The notes beneath the pieces were generated by a model. The model did no database searches. It saw nothing but the letters and a program-made list of their open reading frames with translations, and had not been told where the DNA came from. From NCBI RefSeq assembly GCF_001494595.1, contig NZ_LN929908.1, forward strand, positions 1,587,716-1,651,715: a stretch of DNA of 64,000 bases, in the 5' to 3' direction. The position numbers were made by a program, and so were the translations under genes. The DNA is from Mycobacterium sp. M26. Lineage in GTDB: Bacteria; Actinomycetota; Actinomycetes; Mycobacteriales; Mycobacteriaceae. Positions 7,901 to 16,363 of this stretch are shown piece after piece; positions within the stretch are counted from its first letter, which is position 1; each line of letters begins with the position of its first letter.

Positions 7901-10791
7901 GTTGAACCTCCCTCAGGGCTGGCGCCCACGGATAGCCGATCCGTATCGTCCGATTCGTCGCGGCGCGGTGCCGGCCAGTTCTGCGGGAGCGGGCGCTGGC
8001 GCACCCGCTGCGGCCACCAGAACCACCGGCCCATCAGCGCGGCGATCGACGGTGTCATGAATGACCGGACGATCAGTGTGTCGAACAGCAGACCCAGCGC
8101 GATCGTCGTGCCGACCTGGCCACCGACCCGCAGCGGGCTGATCACCATCGACCCCATCGTGAACGCGAAGACCAGGCCCGCCGATGTCACCACCGAACCG
8201 CTGCCAGCCATCGCCCGGATGATACCGGTGTTGAGTCCGGCGTGGATCTCTTCTTTGAACCGGGCGACCAGCAGCAGGTTGTAGTCCGAACCCACCGCCA
8301 GCAGGATGATCACCGCCATCGCGATGACCATCCAGTGCAGCGGCTGGCCGAGGATGTGCTGCCACAGCAGGACCGACAGACCGAACGAGGCGCCCAGCGA
8401 CAACAGCACCGTGCCCACGATCACCGCCGAGGCGACCACCGCCCTGGTGATCACCAGCATGATGACGAAGATCAGGCACAGCGCCGCGATTCCGGCGATC
8501 AGCAGGTCGTAGTTGGCGCCGTGCTGCATGTCCTTGTAGACCGACGCGGTGCCGCCGAGGTAAACCCTCGACCCCTCCAGTGGACTGCCCTTGATGGCCT
8601 CGAACGCCGCGTTCTTGATCTTGTCGATGTGCGAGATGCCTTCCGGCGTCGCGGGGTCACCCTCGTGAGAGATGATGAACCGCACCGCTTTTCCGTCCGG
8701 GGAGACGAACATCTTCAGACCGCGCTTGAAGTCCGGGTTGTCGAACACTTCCGGTGGCAGATAGAACGAATCATCGTTCTTCGAGGCATCGAACGCCTGG
8801 CCCATCGCGGTGGCGTTCTCCTGCATCGCCTCCATCTGGTCCTGGAAGCCGTTCATCGTCGACTGCATCGTCAGCATCGACGCCTTCATGTTCTTCATGG
8901 TCGCGATCATCGGCGGCATGATCTGGACCATCTTGGGCATCAGGACGTCGAGCCGATCCATGTCGACGACGATCGACGACAGGTCGTCACTAAGGGTGTC
9001 GATGCCGTCCAGGGCGTCGAAAATGGACCGCAGCGCATGGCAGATCGGGATGTCGTAGCAGTGCGGTTCCCAGTAGAAGTAGTTGCGGATCGGCCGGAAG
9101 AAATCGTCGAAATCGGCCAGGTTGTCCCGGATTTCGTTGGTGTCGGCGACCATCTGCTTGGTCTTGGCCACCATGTTGTGGGTGACCCCGACCATCTCTT
9201 TGGTCAGGGCCAGCATCCGCTCCATCGTGTCGATGGTGACCTGCAGTTCGTCACCCATCTTCAGCAGGTCCTTCATGCGGTCCTGCAGGTAGGACATGTT
9301 CATCGTCTGGTTGGTGCCGGACATGCTGATGATGAACGGAATCGAGGTGTGCTCGATCGGGGTGCCCAGCGGGCGGGTGATGGTCTGCACCCGGCCGATG
9401 CCCGGGATGTGGAAGACGGATTTGGCGACCCGGTCGATGACCAGCATGTCCGCCGGATTCCGCACGTCGTGGTCGGTTTCGATGAGCATCAGCTCGGGGT
9501 TCATCCGGGCCTGCGGGAAGTGCCGGTCGGCGGCGGCGTAGCCCACATTGGCCGGGATGTCCTTGGGCAGATAGTTCCGGTCGTTGTAGCTGGTGGTGTA
9601 GGACGGCAACGCCAGCAGGCCGACCAGCGCCAGCGCGATCGAGGCGACCAGGATCGGCGCGGGCCAGCGCACCACCGCGGTGCCGACCCGGCGCCACATG
9701 TGGGTGTTCATCTTGCGCTTGGGCTCGAAGATGTTGCGGAACCGGCTGCCGATCGAGATCACGGCGGGTCCGAACGTCAGCGCGGCGAAGACCACCACGA
9801 GCATGCCGATGGCCAGCGGGAAGCCCAGCGACATGAAGTACGGCAGCCGCGCGAAGTGCAGGCAGAACGTGGCGCCCGCGATGGTCAGACCCGAGCCCAG
9901 GATCACGTGGGCGGTGCCGTGATACATCGTGTAGTAGGCGGTCTCGCGGTCCTCGCCAGCGAGGCGCGCCTCGTGATAGCGCCCGATCAGGAAGATCGCA
10001 TAGTCAGTGGCCGCGGCGATGGACAGCGTCGCCAGCAGGTTCACCGCGAACGTCGACAGACCGATGACCTCGGCGTTGCCCAGGAACGCGATGACACCGC
10101 GGGCTGCGGTGAGTTCCAGGAACACCATCACCAGGATCAGCACCGTGGTGACGATGGATCGGTAGACCAGCAGCAGCATCACCAGGATGACCGCGATGGT
10201 GACCATTTCGACGACCTTGACTGCCGAGTCGCCGACGTTGTGCTGGTCGTGGCTCAGGGCCGTCGGCCCGGTGACGTACACCTTGATCCCGGCCGGCGGG
10301 GGGTTGGCCGCGACGATCTTCTGGACCGCGTCCACCGATTCGTTGGCCAGCGCCTCGCCCTGGTTGCCGGCCAGATACACCTGGACGTAGGCGGCCTTGC
10401 CGTCAGCGCTCTGCGAACCGGCCGCCGTCAGCGGATCGCCCCAGAAGTCCTGGATGTGCTCGACGTGCTTGGGGTCCTCGCGGAGCTTCTTGATCAGCCC
10501 GTCGTAGTACTGGTGGGCGTCGGCTCCCAGTGGCTGGTCGCCTTCCAGCAGGATCATCGCGCTGCTGTTGGAGTCGAACTCCTGAAAGTCCTTGCCGACC
10601 TTCTGCATCGCCTTCATCGACGGCGCGTCCTGCGGCGCCAGCGAGACGGTGTGTTCCTGGCTGACCTGCTCCAGTGGCGGGACCGCGACGCTGAGCACCA
10701 CGACCAGGCCGACCCAGAACAGCACCACGGGGATCGCGAAGGTCCGAACCAGCCGGGGGATCAGCGCATGCGCTCCGGATGACGGGCTCAT
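7897..10791 (-). CDS. MmpL family RND transporter
   Basis: A 964-residue mycobacterial membrane protein large, the size of MmpL4/MmpL5. One transmembrane helix near residues 12-34 is followed by a porter domain, then five helices (about 190-370), a second periplasmic region and a C-terminal helix bundle (about 760-930). The Asp-Tyr pair of the proton relay is visible as ATDYAIFLIGRYHEA and GSDYNLLLVARFKEE. The second periplasmic region holds a long Met-rich coiled coil (about 480-640) with the cysteine pair HCYDIPIC, as in MmpL4/5. Such pumps export siderophores, lipids or drugs with an MmpS partner. It overlaps mmpS by four bases. Which cargo is carried cannot be read. Confidence 0.92.
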   Translation of the reverse strand: MSPSSGAHALIPRLVRTFAIPVVLFWVGLVVVLSVAVPPLEQVSQEHTVSLAPQDAPSMKAMQKVGKDFQEFDSNSSAMILLEGDQPLGADAHQYYDGLIKKLREDPKHVEHIQDFWGDPLTAAGSQSADGKAAYVQVYLAGNQGEALANESVDAVQKIVAANPPPAGIKVYVTGPTALSHDQHNVGDSAVKVVEMVTIAVILVMLLLVYRSIVTTVLILVMVFLELTAARGVIAFLGNAEVIGLSTFAVNLLATLSIAAATDYAIFLIGRYHEARLAGEDRETAYYTMYHGTAHVILGSGLTIAGATFCLHFARLPYFMSLGFPLAIGMLVVVFAALTFGPAVISIGSRFRNIFEPKRKMNTHMWRRVGTAVVRWPAPILVASIALALVGLLALPSYTTSYNDRNYLPKDIPANVGYAAADRHFPQARMNPELMLIETDHDVRNPADMLVIDRVAKSVFHIPGIGRVQTITRPLGTPIEHTSIPFIISMSGTNQTMNMSYLQDRMKDLLKMGDELQVTIDTMERMLALTKEMVGVTHNMVAKTKQMVADTNEIRDNLADFDDFFRPIRNYFYWEPHCYDIPICHALRSIFDALDGIDTLSDDLSSIVVDMDRLDVLMPKMVQIMPPMIATMKNMKASMLTMQSTMNGFQDQMEAMQENATAMGQAFDASKNDDSFYLPPEVFDNPDFKRGLKMFVSPDGKAVRFIISHEGDPATPEGISHIDKIKNAAFEAIKGSPLEGSRVYLGGTASVYKDMQHGANYDLLIAGIAALCLIFVIMLVITRAVVASAVIVGTVLLSLGASFGLSVLLWQHILGQPLHWMVIAMAVIILLAVGSDYNLLLVARFKEEIHAGLNTGIIRAMAGSGSVVTSAGLVFAFTMGSMVISPLRVGGQVGTTIALGLLFDTLIVRSFMTPSIAALMGRWFWWPQRVRQRPLPQNWPAPRRDESDDTDRLSVGASPEGGST

Positions 10792-11219
10792 GCGGACTTC
10801 ACCAGGCAGAAGGTCTGGGCGTTGACACCGGTGGAGGTCTTCTCGTCCTTGAGCACACCGTCGACCAGGATCCGGCAGCCGATGGTGTCGGTGTCACCCT
10901 GGGCGACGATGTTGGCACTGGCCGCCGGCGCGGTGGTGGTCAACGTGATGGACCAGGGCAGGGTGACGTCGCGCGCGATCTGGGGCTGGGCGTCCAGGTC
11001 GAGGTAGTTGATGGTCGCGACCGCCCCCTGCGGTCCGTAGATCTCGTAGGTCACCTGCTTGGGGTTGAACGGCTTGGTGTCATTGGCCAGACCGCTGCCC
11101 GGACGGGTCAGTTCGGTCTTGCCGAAGACGCCGTGCAGGCGGAACACCGCAAACCCCGCGATGGCCACCACGATGACGATGACCACCGGTATCCACCCGC
11201 GTCTGAGTGCCTTGACCAT
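10788..11219 (-). CDS. MmpS family accessory protein
   Basis: A 143-residue mycobacterial membrane protein small. One N-terminal transmembrane helix (WIPVVIVIVVAIAGFAVF, about 9-26) is followed by a beta-rich periplasmic domain with the family blocks VTYEIYGPQGAVATINYLD and LPWSITLTTT, and a cysteine pair near IGCRILVDG and QTFCLVK. It acts as the periplasmic partner of the MmpL encoded four bases downstream. It is the first gene of the operon; the 266-base region upstream contains an inverted repeat at 11376-11411. Confidence 0.9.
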   Translation of the reverse strand: MVKALRRGWIPVVIVIVVAIAGFAVFRLHGVFGKTELTRPGSGLANDTKPFNPKQVTYEIYGPQGAVATINYLDLDAQPQIARDVTLPWSITLTTTAPAASANIVAQGDTDTIGCRILVDGVLKDEKTSTGVNAQTFCLVKSA

Positions 11220-11375
11220 AGGTTTCTTCCGACGAGGTCAGGACGCCGACACGGGCAACGCGCAGAATCCTGCGACGCCGATCGTGAGGGTGCCCGTTCG
11301 TCTCATCTCAACCCCGATTTTCTCGCGCCGCGACCGATTAGCTGATGTAACCCAAGAGATTAGCCCACTTAACTG

Positions 11376-11411
11376 ATCGGACAATACCCCCGGGTAGCTC
11401 GACGGTCCGAT
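11376..11411. promoter_or_regulatory. Inverted repeat upstream of mmpS, possible operator
   Basis: ATCGGAC at 11376-11382 is repeated inverted as GTCCGAT at 11405-11411 with a 22-base spacer, in the divergent region between mmpS (start 11219) and the DUF732 gene (start 11486). mmpS-mmpL pairs are often controlled by local repressors, but none is encoded next to this pair. Seven-base arms can occur by chance, so the call is weak. Nothing else recognisable was seen in 11220-11485. Confidence 0.3.
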
Positions 11412-11485
11412 TTCCCTCACCCGTTCGTGCCCGAGGTCACACCGGGCTTCCGCGCGTGTGGTTAGCAGGCCTACAATTCCGACTC

Positions 11486-11824
11486 ATGAACGTCACGAGG
11501 CTTGCCATGGTCGCCGCAGCTGCCATCGCGGCACCGCTGGTCCTGGCCACGCCGGCGCACGCCGACCCCGACATCGATTTCGCCAATGAGCTGCACGGTT
11601 TCGGTATCTACGGGCCCCGGGACTACAACGCCTGGATCGGCAAGATCACCTGCAAGCGGCTGAACAACGGCCTGGACAAGGACGCCTACCAGTCGGCCAA
11701 GTTCGTCCTGACCAATCTGCCGAACGGCTCGACCCAGACCCAGGCCGTGCAGTTCCTGGGGGCGGCGATTACCACCTACTGCCCGGAGCAGATCGGCGTC
11801 CTGCAGCGGGCCGCCGTCCAGTAA
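11486..11824 (+). CDS. DUF732 secreted protein
   Basis: A 112-residue exported protein. The signal peptide (MNVTRLAMVAAAAIAAPLVL...HA) is cut near residue 26. The mature domain matches the DUF732 pattern: DPDIDFANELHGFGIYG, then two conserved cysteines (KITCKRLNN and TTYCPEQ) that form the family disulfide around a small helical bundle. The role is unknown; the family is abundant in mycobacterial culture filtrates. The ATG at 11486 is chosen over the upstream GTG at 11456 because the signal peptide starts there. Confidence 0.85.
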   Translation: MNVTRLAMVAAAAIAAPLVLATPAHADPDIDFANELHGFGIYGPRDYNAWIGKITCKRLNNGLDKDAYQSAKFVLTNLPNGSTQTQAVQFLGAAITTYCPEQIGVLQRAAVQ

Positions 11825-11833
11825 GGCCTGCTC

Positions 11834-12289
11834 ATGGCCGGGCCGGTTGACCGGACCATCAGCGAGGACGTACCCGGTGCGCCGGACGACGTCCGCGACC
11901 ACTACGTCGACCTGGACAACATCACCGACATCCACCCCTTGGTGGTCTCGGTGCGCACCCTGCATCGCAGCGAGTCGCCCGAGGGATATGTCCACACCTA
12001 CCAGGTGGCCGACCGCATTCCGCTGGGCCCGGCAACCCTGCCGATCAGCTACACGGCGACCCTGCGGGTGCCCCGAACCGGCCCCGTCATCACCGAAGCC
12101 CGCCAGTTCCCCCGGGTCCGGCTCGACGGGGTGGTGTCCTTCGACCCCACTCCCGGCGGTACCCGGCTGACCGAGCGGATCCGGATCAGCGCGCCCTGGC
12201 CGCTGCTCGCGATGACCGCCCGGCAGGCGGTCGCAGCGCATCAGGAGATGCTCGCCGGGATCCGGCGACGCTTCGAAGAGGGGGCTTAG
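11834..12289 (+). CDS. SRPBCC (polyketide cyclase/dehydrase-like) protein
   Basis: A 151-residue START-like protein. The opening pattern GAPDDVRDHYVDLDNITDIHPLVV is followed by alternating strands and a long C-terminal helix (QAVAAHQEMLAGIRRRFEE). It begins nine bases after the DUF732 stop on the same strand and ends in a four-base overlap with the convergent SDR. Binding or modification of a hydrophobic ligand is typical of the fold; no specific ligand can be named. Confidence 0.75.
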   Translation: MAGPVDRTISEDVPGAPDDVRDHYVDLDNITDIHPLVVSVRTLHRSESPEGYVHTYQVADRIPLGPATLPISYTATLRVPRTGPVITEARQFPRVRLDGVVSFDPTPGGTRLTERIRISAPWPLLAMTARQAVAAHQEMLAGIRRRFEEGA

Positions 12290-13026
12290 CCCGCGGTCTT
12301 GCCGTTGTCCACGTTGTAGACCGCGCCGTGGATGGTCGATGCATCGTCGCTGGCCAGGAAGGCGATCACCTTAGCGACGTCGCGCGGGTCCATCATTCCG
12401 CGGGGTGCGGCGATCCGCATGATCAGGTTCCAGTCGGCGTCATCGGGCGTCGCGAACTCGGTGACCTGCGGGGTGAGCATGCCGCCCGGGCACACCACAT
12501 TCACCCGCAACTGCTCCTTAGTGAATTCCACCGCCAGGGCCCGGGTCAGACCGACCAGGCCGTGCTTGGCTGCGCAGTAACCGGCCGAGTAGACCTCACC
12601 CTCGATCCCGGCGATCGACGCGACGTTGACGATGTTGCCGCCGGCTTCGAGCAGGTGGGGCAGCGCCGCCCGGCACAGGTAGAACGGGCCGTTGAGGTTG
12701 ACGGCCAGGTCGTAGTCCCAGTCGGCGTCGGCCACCGCGGGGGTGTGCCGCATCTGGTGAAAGCCCGCGGCGTTGACCAGCACGTCGAGCCGGCCGAACC
12801 GCTCCACACAGCCCGCGACGGCATCCCGGCAGGCCTGGGCGCTGGTGATGTCGACCGAGGCGAACTCACCGCCGGGGACGGACTCGAACACTCCTGCCAT
12901 CCGCTCGGTGTCGCGGGCGATCCCGTAGACCGACGCACCGCGTTCGGCGAAAACCTGAGCCACCGCCGCCCCCAGTCCCGACGACGCTCCGGTCACCAGG
13001 GCGACTTTCCCGCTCAGCTGTGTCAT
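12286..13026 (-). CDS. Short-chain dehydrogenase/reductase (SDR)
   Basis: A classical 246-residue SDR. The Rossmann motif TGASSGLG lies near residues 13-20, NAAG near 86, the catalytic Ser in VASIAGI, and Tyr-Lys in YCAAKHG (about 150-156). It oxidises or reduces an alcohol/ketone with NAD(P)H. The ATG at 13026 has GGAGAGG eight bases upstream and overlaps the stop of the cysteine-rich gene by four bases (ATGA), so the two are translated as a coupled pair. Upstream in-frame codons to 13227 overlap the Cys-rich gene and are not used. The partner suggests the SDR may act on, or be redox-linked to, the Cys-rich protein, but that is inference. Confidence 0.88.
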   Translation of the reverse strand: MTQLSGKVALVTGASSGLGAAVAQVFAERGASVYGIARDTERMAGVFESVPGGEFASVDITSAQACRDAVAGCVERFGRLDVLVNAAGFHQMRHTPAVADADWDYDLAVNLNGPFYLCRAALPHLLEAGGNIVNVASIAGIEGEVYSAGYCAAKHGLVGLTRALAVEFTKEQLRVNVVCPGGMLTPQVTEFATPDDADWNLIMRIAAPRGMMDPRDVAKVIAFLASDDASTIHGAVYNVDNGKTAG

Positions 13027-13463
13027 CTTCCAACCTCTCCAGGCCCGATTTCTCCGCCCGGCTGGGCGTGGACGTTGCGCAGGCCCACCGCGTTGCGCAG
13101 TCCCGAGCAGTTGTAGCACCCGACACATCCCACGCAGTCGGTGCACCGGGCACAGGCCAGGCACGCCATGCACGTGCGGCACGCGAAACATGCTGCGCAG
13201 GCCACACATTCGCGCATCGCGATGCACAGCAGCGTCAGCACGCAGCCCGTCAGCACCGCGCTGCCGGCGCTCAGGATCGAGCCGGCGATCACCGCGCTGC
13301 CCGCGGTGGCGATAGACCCCGCCACCACGGCGCTGCCCGATGTGGCGATCGAGCCGCCGACCACCGCGCTGCCCGCGGTCGCGATCGATCCGGCCACCGC
13401 CGCGCTGCCGGTGGTGGCGATGGATCCGGCAATGGTCGCGACGTCCTCGCTGGCGGTCCGCAT
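13023..13463 (-). CDS. Repeat protein with twelve-cysteine (Cxx)n array
   Basis: An unrecognised 146-residue protein from the ATG at 13463 (the frame extends to 13700 but lacks sense upstream). Residues 12-71 are five 12-residue repeats of the form AGSIATAGSAVV, each made of two six-residue halves xGS(I/A)xx. Residues 72-85 are hydrophobic (TGCVLTLLCIAM). Residues 86-119 hold 12 cysteines at exactly every third position (CVA CAA CFA and so on), 14 cysteines in all. A Gly/Pro-rich tail follows. The frame is supported by the strict repeats and by the ATGA overlap with the SDR. Metal clusters, a disulfide solenoid or a modified-peptide precursor are all possible; none is shown. Confidence 0.7.
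   Translation of the reverse strand: MRTASEDVATIAGSIATTGSAAVAGSIATAGSAVVGGSIATSGSAVVAGSIATAGSAVIAGSILSAGSAVLTGCVLTLLCIAMRECVACAACFACRTCMACLACARCTDCVGCVGCYNCSGLRNAVGLRNVHAQPGGEIGPGEVGR
13251..13430 (-). repeat. Five in-frame 36-bp tandem repeats
   Basis: Five tandem units of 36 bp encode the 12-residue repeats of the cysteine-rich protein. Copies differ by a few substitutions, mostly conservative (for example AGSIATAGSAVV against GGSIATSGSAVV), and each unit is itself a doubled 18-bp half. The array lies wholly within the reading frame and is not a CRISPR array. Confidence 0.85.
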
Positions 13464-13607
13464 CGGCCCAGTATTCCAGCAGGTAGACGGACTTTTGGGG
13501 GCATCTCGGTCGCGGTGCAGAAAATTACGCGTACGTGACCATGTGCGTTCTGACAAGGCATCGAGGTCACTACTCGCCTTGAATTGGACCCAAGAGCACC
13601 ACCGTCT

Positions 13608-13633
13608 GGTTGCATCGGCTATCAGAGGGGTAT
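13608..13633 (+). promoter_or_regulatory. SigF-like promoter of the carotenoid operon
   Basis: GGTTG at 13608-13612 and GGGTAT at 13628-13633 are separated by 15 bases, close to the mycobacterial SigF pattern GGTTT/GGGTA. Carotenoid genes are known SigF targets in M. smegmatis. The expected start near 13640 would leave out the upstream GTG/ATG starts of the GGPP synthase frame and supports the TTG at 13691. Confidence 0.6.
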
Positions 13634-13690
13634 CGCATGCACGGTGCTCGGCCCGGGTCGAGGTGGCCCGCCACGGGGAAGGAGCAGCCA

Positions 13691-14821
13691 TTGCGCGCAT
13701 CTGACGCAGTCTCGCTGAACGGCGCGCGTGTGCCCGCGGCCACGGGTGTGGCCGTCGAACACGACGCGCAGTTCGAGATCTGGCGCAACGGTGTGCGGCA
13801 GTCTGCGCTCGCCCACGTCGCCGACTTCGTCGACGGCCACTGTGTTCCGCAACTGGCCGGCGCCGGAATCGACGTCGCCGCCGACATCCTTGTGCAGTTC
13901 GTGGGCGGCGGAAAGTGCTTGCGCTCCACGTTCATGTACCTGGGCTGGCTGTGCGGCGCGCCGGCCGACGACGCCGCGCTGCGGGCCTCCGCCGGTCTGG
14001 AACTGCTGCACGCCTTCGCCCTGCTGCAGGACGACGTGATGGACGACTCGGACATGCGTCGCGGCGCTCCCGCCGCGCACGTGCAGTTCGGCCAGTGGCA
14101 TCGCGACCAGGGCTTCAGCGGATCGCAATGGCGCTTCGGTGCCTCGGCGGCGATCCTGCTGTCGGATCTGTGCCTGGTTTGGGCCGAACAGATGATGCGT
14201 GACAGCGGCGTGCCCGCCGATGCGCTGGCACGCGCCTGGCGGCGCTACGACGCGATGCGGGTGGAGCTGGCCGTGGGCCAGTTCGCCGACGTCGCCAATG
14301 ACTACGGTGCCCTGCCCACCCTGGACCAGGTGCTCGACGTCGCCCGCCGCAAGTCGGGCAACTACACCGTGCGACGGCCGCTGGAGATCGGTGCGGCGAT
14401 GTCCGGCTGCGAGGACCTGATCGGCGCGCTGGGGGAGTATGGCAGCGCCGTCGGCGAGGCGTTCCAGTTGCGCGACGACATCCTCGGCGTGTTCGGGTCA
14501 CCGACGGTGACCGGCAAGCCGATCGGGGGAGACCTGGCCGAGCGAAAGGCCACCAGCGTCGTGGTCGCGGCTCACCAGATGGCCGATGCCACCATCCGCA
14601 GGCAGTTCGTCGAACTGATGAACGCCGAGGAACTCGACGCCGCCGACATCACCCGGTGGCGCAACCTGATCGTCGCCACCGGCGCCGTCGAGTGGATCGA
14701 GGACATGATCGACGAACTGGTCGGCACCGCGGTGAACCACGTGTGCGACAACCGAATTGACGACTGGGTGCAGTCGACGCTGGCCAATATGGCGGCGGCC
14801 TGCACCCTGCGAGTGACCTAG
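13691..14821 (+). CDS. crtE: Geranylgeranyl diphosphate synthase (polyprenyl synthetase)
   Basis: A trans-isoprenyl diphosphate synthase of about 376 residues. The first Asp-rich motif DDVMDDSDMRRG (near residue 115) and second motif LRDDILGVFG (near 263) bind Mg-diphosphate; GGGKCLRS near 76 is the basic substrate-binding block. It makes C20 GGPP for carotenoids from DMAPP/FPP and IPP. The TTG at 13691 is chosen because GGAAGGAG lies six bases upstream and a SigF-like promoter at 13608-13633 leaves earlier starts untranscribed. It is the first gene of the crt operon, with crtI starting 13 bases after its stop. Confidence 0.88.
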   Translation: MRASDAVSLNGARVPAATGVAVEHDAQFEIWRNGVRQSALAHVADFVDGHCVPQLAGAGIDVAADILVQFVGGGKCLRSTFMYLGWLCGAPADDAALRASAGLELLHAFALLQDDVMDDSDMRRGAPAAHVQFGQWHRDQGFSGSQWRFGASAAILLSDLCLVWAEQMMRDSGVPADALARAWRRYDAMRVELAVGQFADVANDYGALPTLDQVLDVARRKSGNYTVRRPLEIGAAMSGCEDLIGALGEYGSAVGEAFQLRDDILGVFGSPTVTGKPIGGDLAERKATSVVVAAHQMADATIRRQFVELMNAEELDAADITRWRNLIVATGAVEWIEDMIDELVGTAVNHVCDNRIDDWVQSTLANMAAACTLRVT

Positions 14822-14834
14822 AGAACAGGAGACG

Positions 14835-16361
14835 ATGATGCGTACCGTCCCAGGGGCGACCGACCACGTCGTGGTGGTCGGAGCCGGGCTGTCCGGGCTG
14901 TCTGCTGCCCTGCAGCTGGCGGGCCGCGGCCGGAGGGTGACGGTGGTCGAGCGCTACCCGTTCCCCGGCGGGCGAATGGGCCAGGCCGACATCCGCGGTT
15001 ACCGCATCGACACCGGACCCACGGTGCTCACGATGCCCGACATCATCGAAGAAGCGTTCGCCGCGGTCGGCGCCTCGATGGACGACCACCTGCAGCTTGA
15101 CCTGGTGGACCCGGCCTACCGGGCATCGTTCGCCGACGGCTCGTCGCTGGACGTGCATACCGATGCCGCCTCGATGGCCGCCGCCATCGAGGAGTTCGCC
15201 GGTCCGGCCGAGGCGGCCGGCTACCACCGGCTGCGCGACTGGCTCACTGAGCTCTACCAGCTGGAGATGAAGGGCTTCATCGCCTCGAACTTCGACTCCC
15301 CGCTGTCACTGCTGACCCCGCAGCTGGCCCGGCTCGCCGCGATCGGCGGCTTCCGCGGCTGGGAGAAGATGGTCAGCAAGTACATCAAAGATGAACGGCT
15401 GCAACGGGTTTTCACCTTCCAGGCGCTCTACGCCGGAGTTCCGCCGCAGCATGCGTTGGCCGCCTATGCGGTGATCGCCTACATGGACACCGTCGCGGGT
15501 GTCTACTTCCCGCGCGGCGGTATGCGTGCGGTGCCCGAAGCGCTGGCCGCTGCCGCAGCCGCTGCCGGGGTGGACTTCCGCTATCAGGCCTCGGTGACGT
15601 CGCTGGAGAAGTCCGGCTCGCGGGTGACCGCGGTGCGTACCGACAACGGTGACCGGATCGCCTGTGACGCGGTGGTTCTCACCACCGAGCTGCCGCTGAC
15701 CTATCAGCTGCTGGGTCGTACCCCGCGGCGCGCGGTCAAGATCCTGCCCGCCCCGTCGGCGGTCGTCGTCCACGCCGGGGTGCCCGCCGTCGGCGACAAG
15801 CTGGTGCACCACAACATCAGCTTCGGCAAGCAGTGGTCGCGGACGTTCGATGAGATCATCCGCGACGGCACCTTGATGAGCGATCCGTCGCTGCTGGTGA
15901 CCAGGCCCACCGCGGGTGACGCCAGCTTGGCTCCTGTCGGCCGCGACCTGCTCTACATCCTGGCACCGGCCCCGAATCTTGATGTGGGCGTGGTGGATTG
16001 GTCTTCCGCCGGTGAGGCATATGCCCACCAGGTGGTGGCCAAGGCCGGGGAGCGGCTGTTGCCGGGCCTGGACGAGGACGCCGACATCCTCGACATCGTC
16101 ACCCCGGCGGACTGGGCCAAGCAGGGCATGGCTGCCGGCTCGCCGTTCGCACTGGCCCACACCTTCTCTCAGACCGGCCCGTTCCGGCCCGCCAACCTCG
16201 TGCGCGGGATCGACAACGCGGTGCTGGCCGGCGGATCCACGGTGCCCGGCGTCGGTGTTCCCACCGCCCTGCTGTCCGGCCGGCTCGCCGCCGAGCGGAT
16301 CGCCGGCCCCGTTGACGAATTGTTCCGCAAGCGCATCATCACCAGGTCGGGAAGCAGGTAG
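14835..16361 (+). CDS. crtI: Phytoene desaturase
   Basis: A 508-residue CrtI-type desaturase. The N-terminal FAD-binding motif VVVVGAGLSGLSAALQLAGRG (about 11-31) is followed by ERYPFPGGRMG. The C-terminal carotenoid-desaturase signature covers FRPANLVRGIDNAVLAGGSTVPGVGVPTALLSG (about 450-485, quoted in parts: LAGGSTVPGVGVP). It converts 15-cis-phytoene to lycopene by successive FAD-linked desaturations at the membrane. A GGAG ribosome site precedes tandem ATGs. It lies between crtE and crtB, the usual order. Confidence 0.93.
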   Translation: MMRTVPGATDHVVVVGAGLSGLSAALQLAGRGRRVTVVERYPFPGGRMGQADIRGYRIDTGPTVLTMPDIIEEAFAAVGASMDDHLQLDLVDPAYRASFADGSSLDVHTDAASMAAAIEEFAGPAEAAGYHRLRDWLTELYQLEMKGFIASNFDSPLSLLTPQLARLAAIGGFRGWEKMVSKYIKDERLQRVFTFQALYAGVPPQHALAAYAVIAYMDTVAGVYFPRGGMRAVPEALAAAAAAAGVDFRYQASVTSLEKSGSRVTAVRTDNGDRIACDAVVLTTELPLTYQLLGRTPRRAVKILPAPSAVVVHAGVPAVGDKLVHHNISFGKQWSRTFDEIIRDGTLMSDPSLLVTRPTAGDASLAPVGRDLLYILAPAPNLDVGVVDWSSAGEAYAHQVVAKAGERLLPGLDEDADILDIVTPADWAKQGMAAGSPFALAHTFSQTGPFRPANLVRGIDNAVLAGGSTVPGVGVPTALLSGRLAAERIAGPVDELFRKRIITRSGSR

Positions 16362-16363
16362 CG

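Noticed and set aside
8242..10782. Long plus-strand open frame opposite mmpL
   Set aside because: High-G+C antisense shadow; His/Arg/Asp-rich composition and no domain, whereas the minus strand encodes an intact MmpL.
11238..11303. 22-codon signal-peptide-like frame (MRRTGTLTIGVAGF...)
   Set aside because: Stops directly after the hydrophobic stretch, no mature part, no ribosome site.
11360..11385. IdeR-type iron box upstream of mmpS
   Set aside because: TTAGCCCACTTAACTGA-like bases match the iron-box consensus too poorly on both halves.
13251..13430. Possible CRISPR-like array
   Set aside because: Units are contiguous 36-bp coding repeats without unique spacers and stay in frame.
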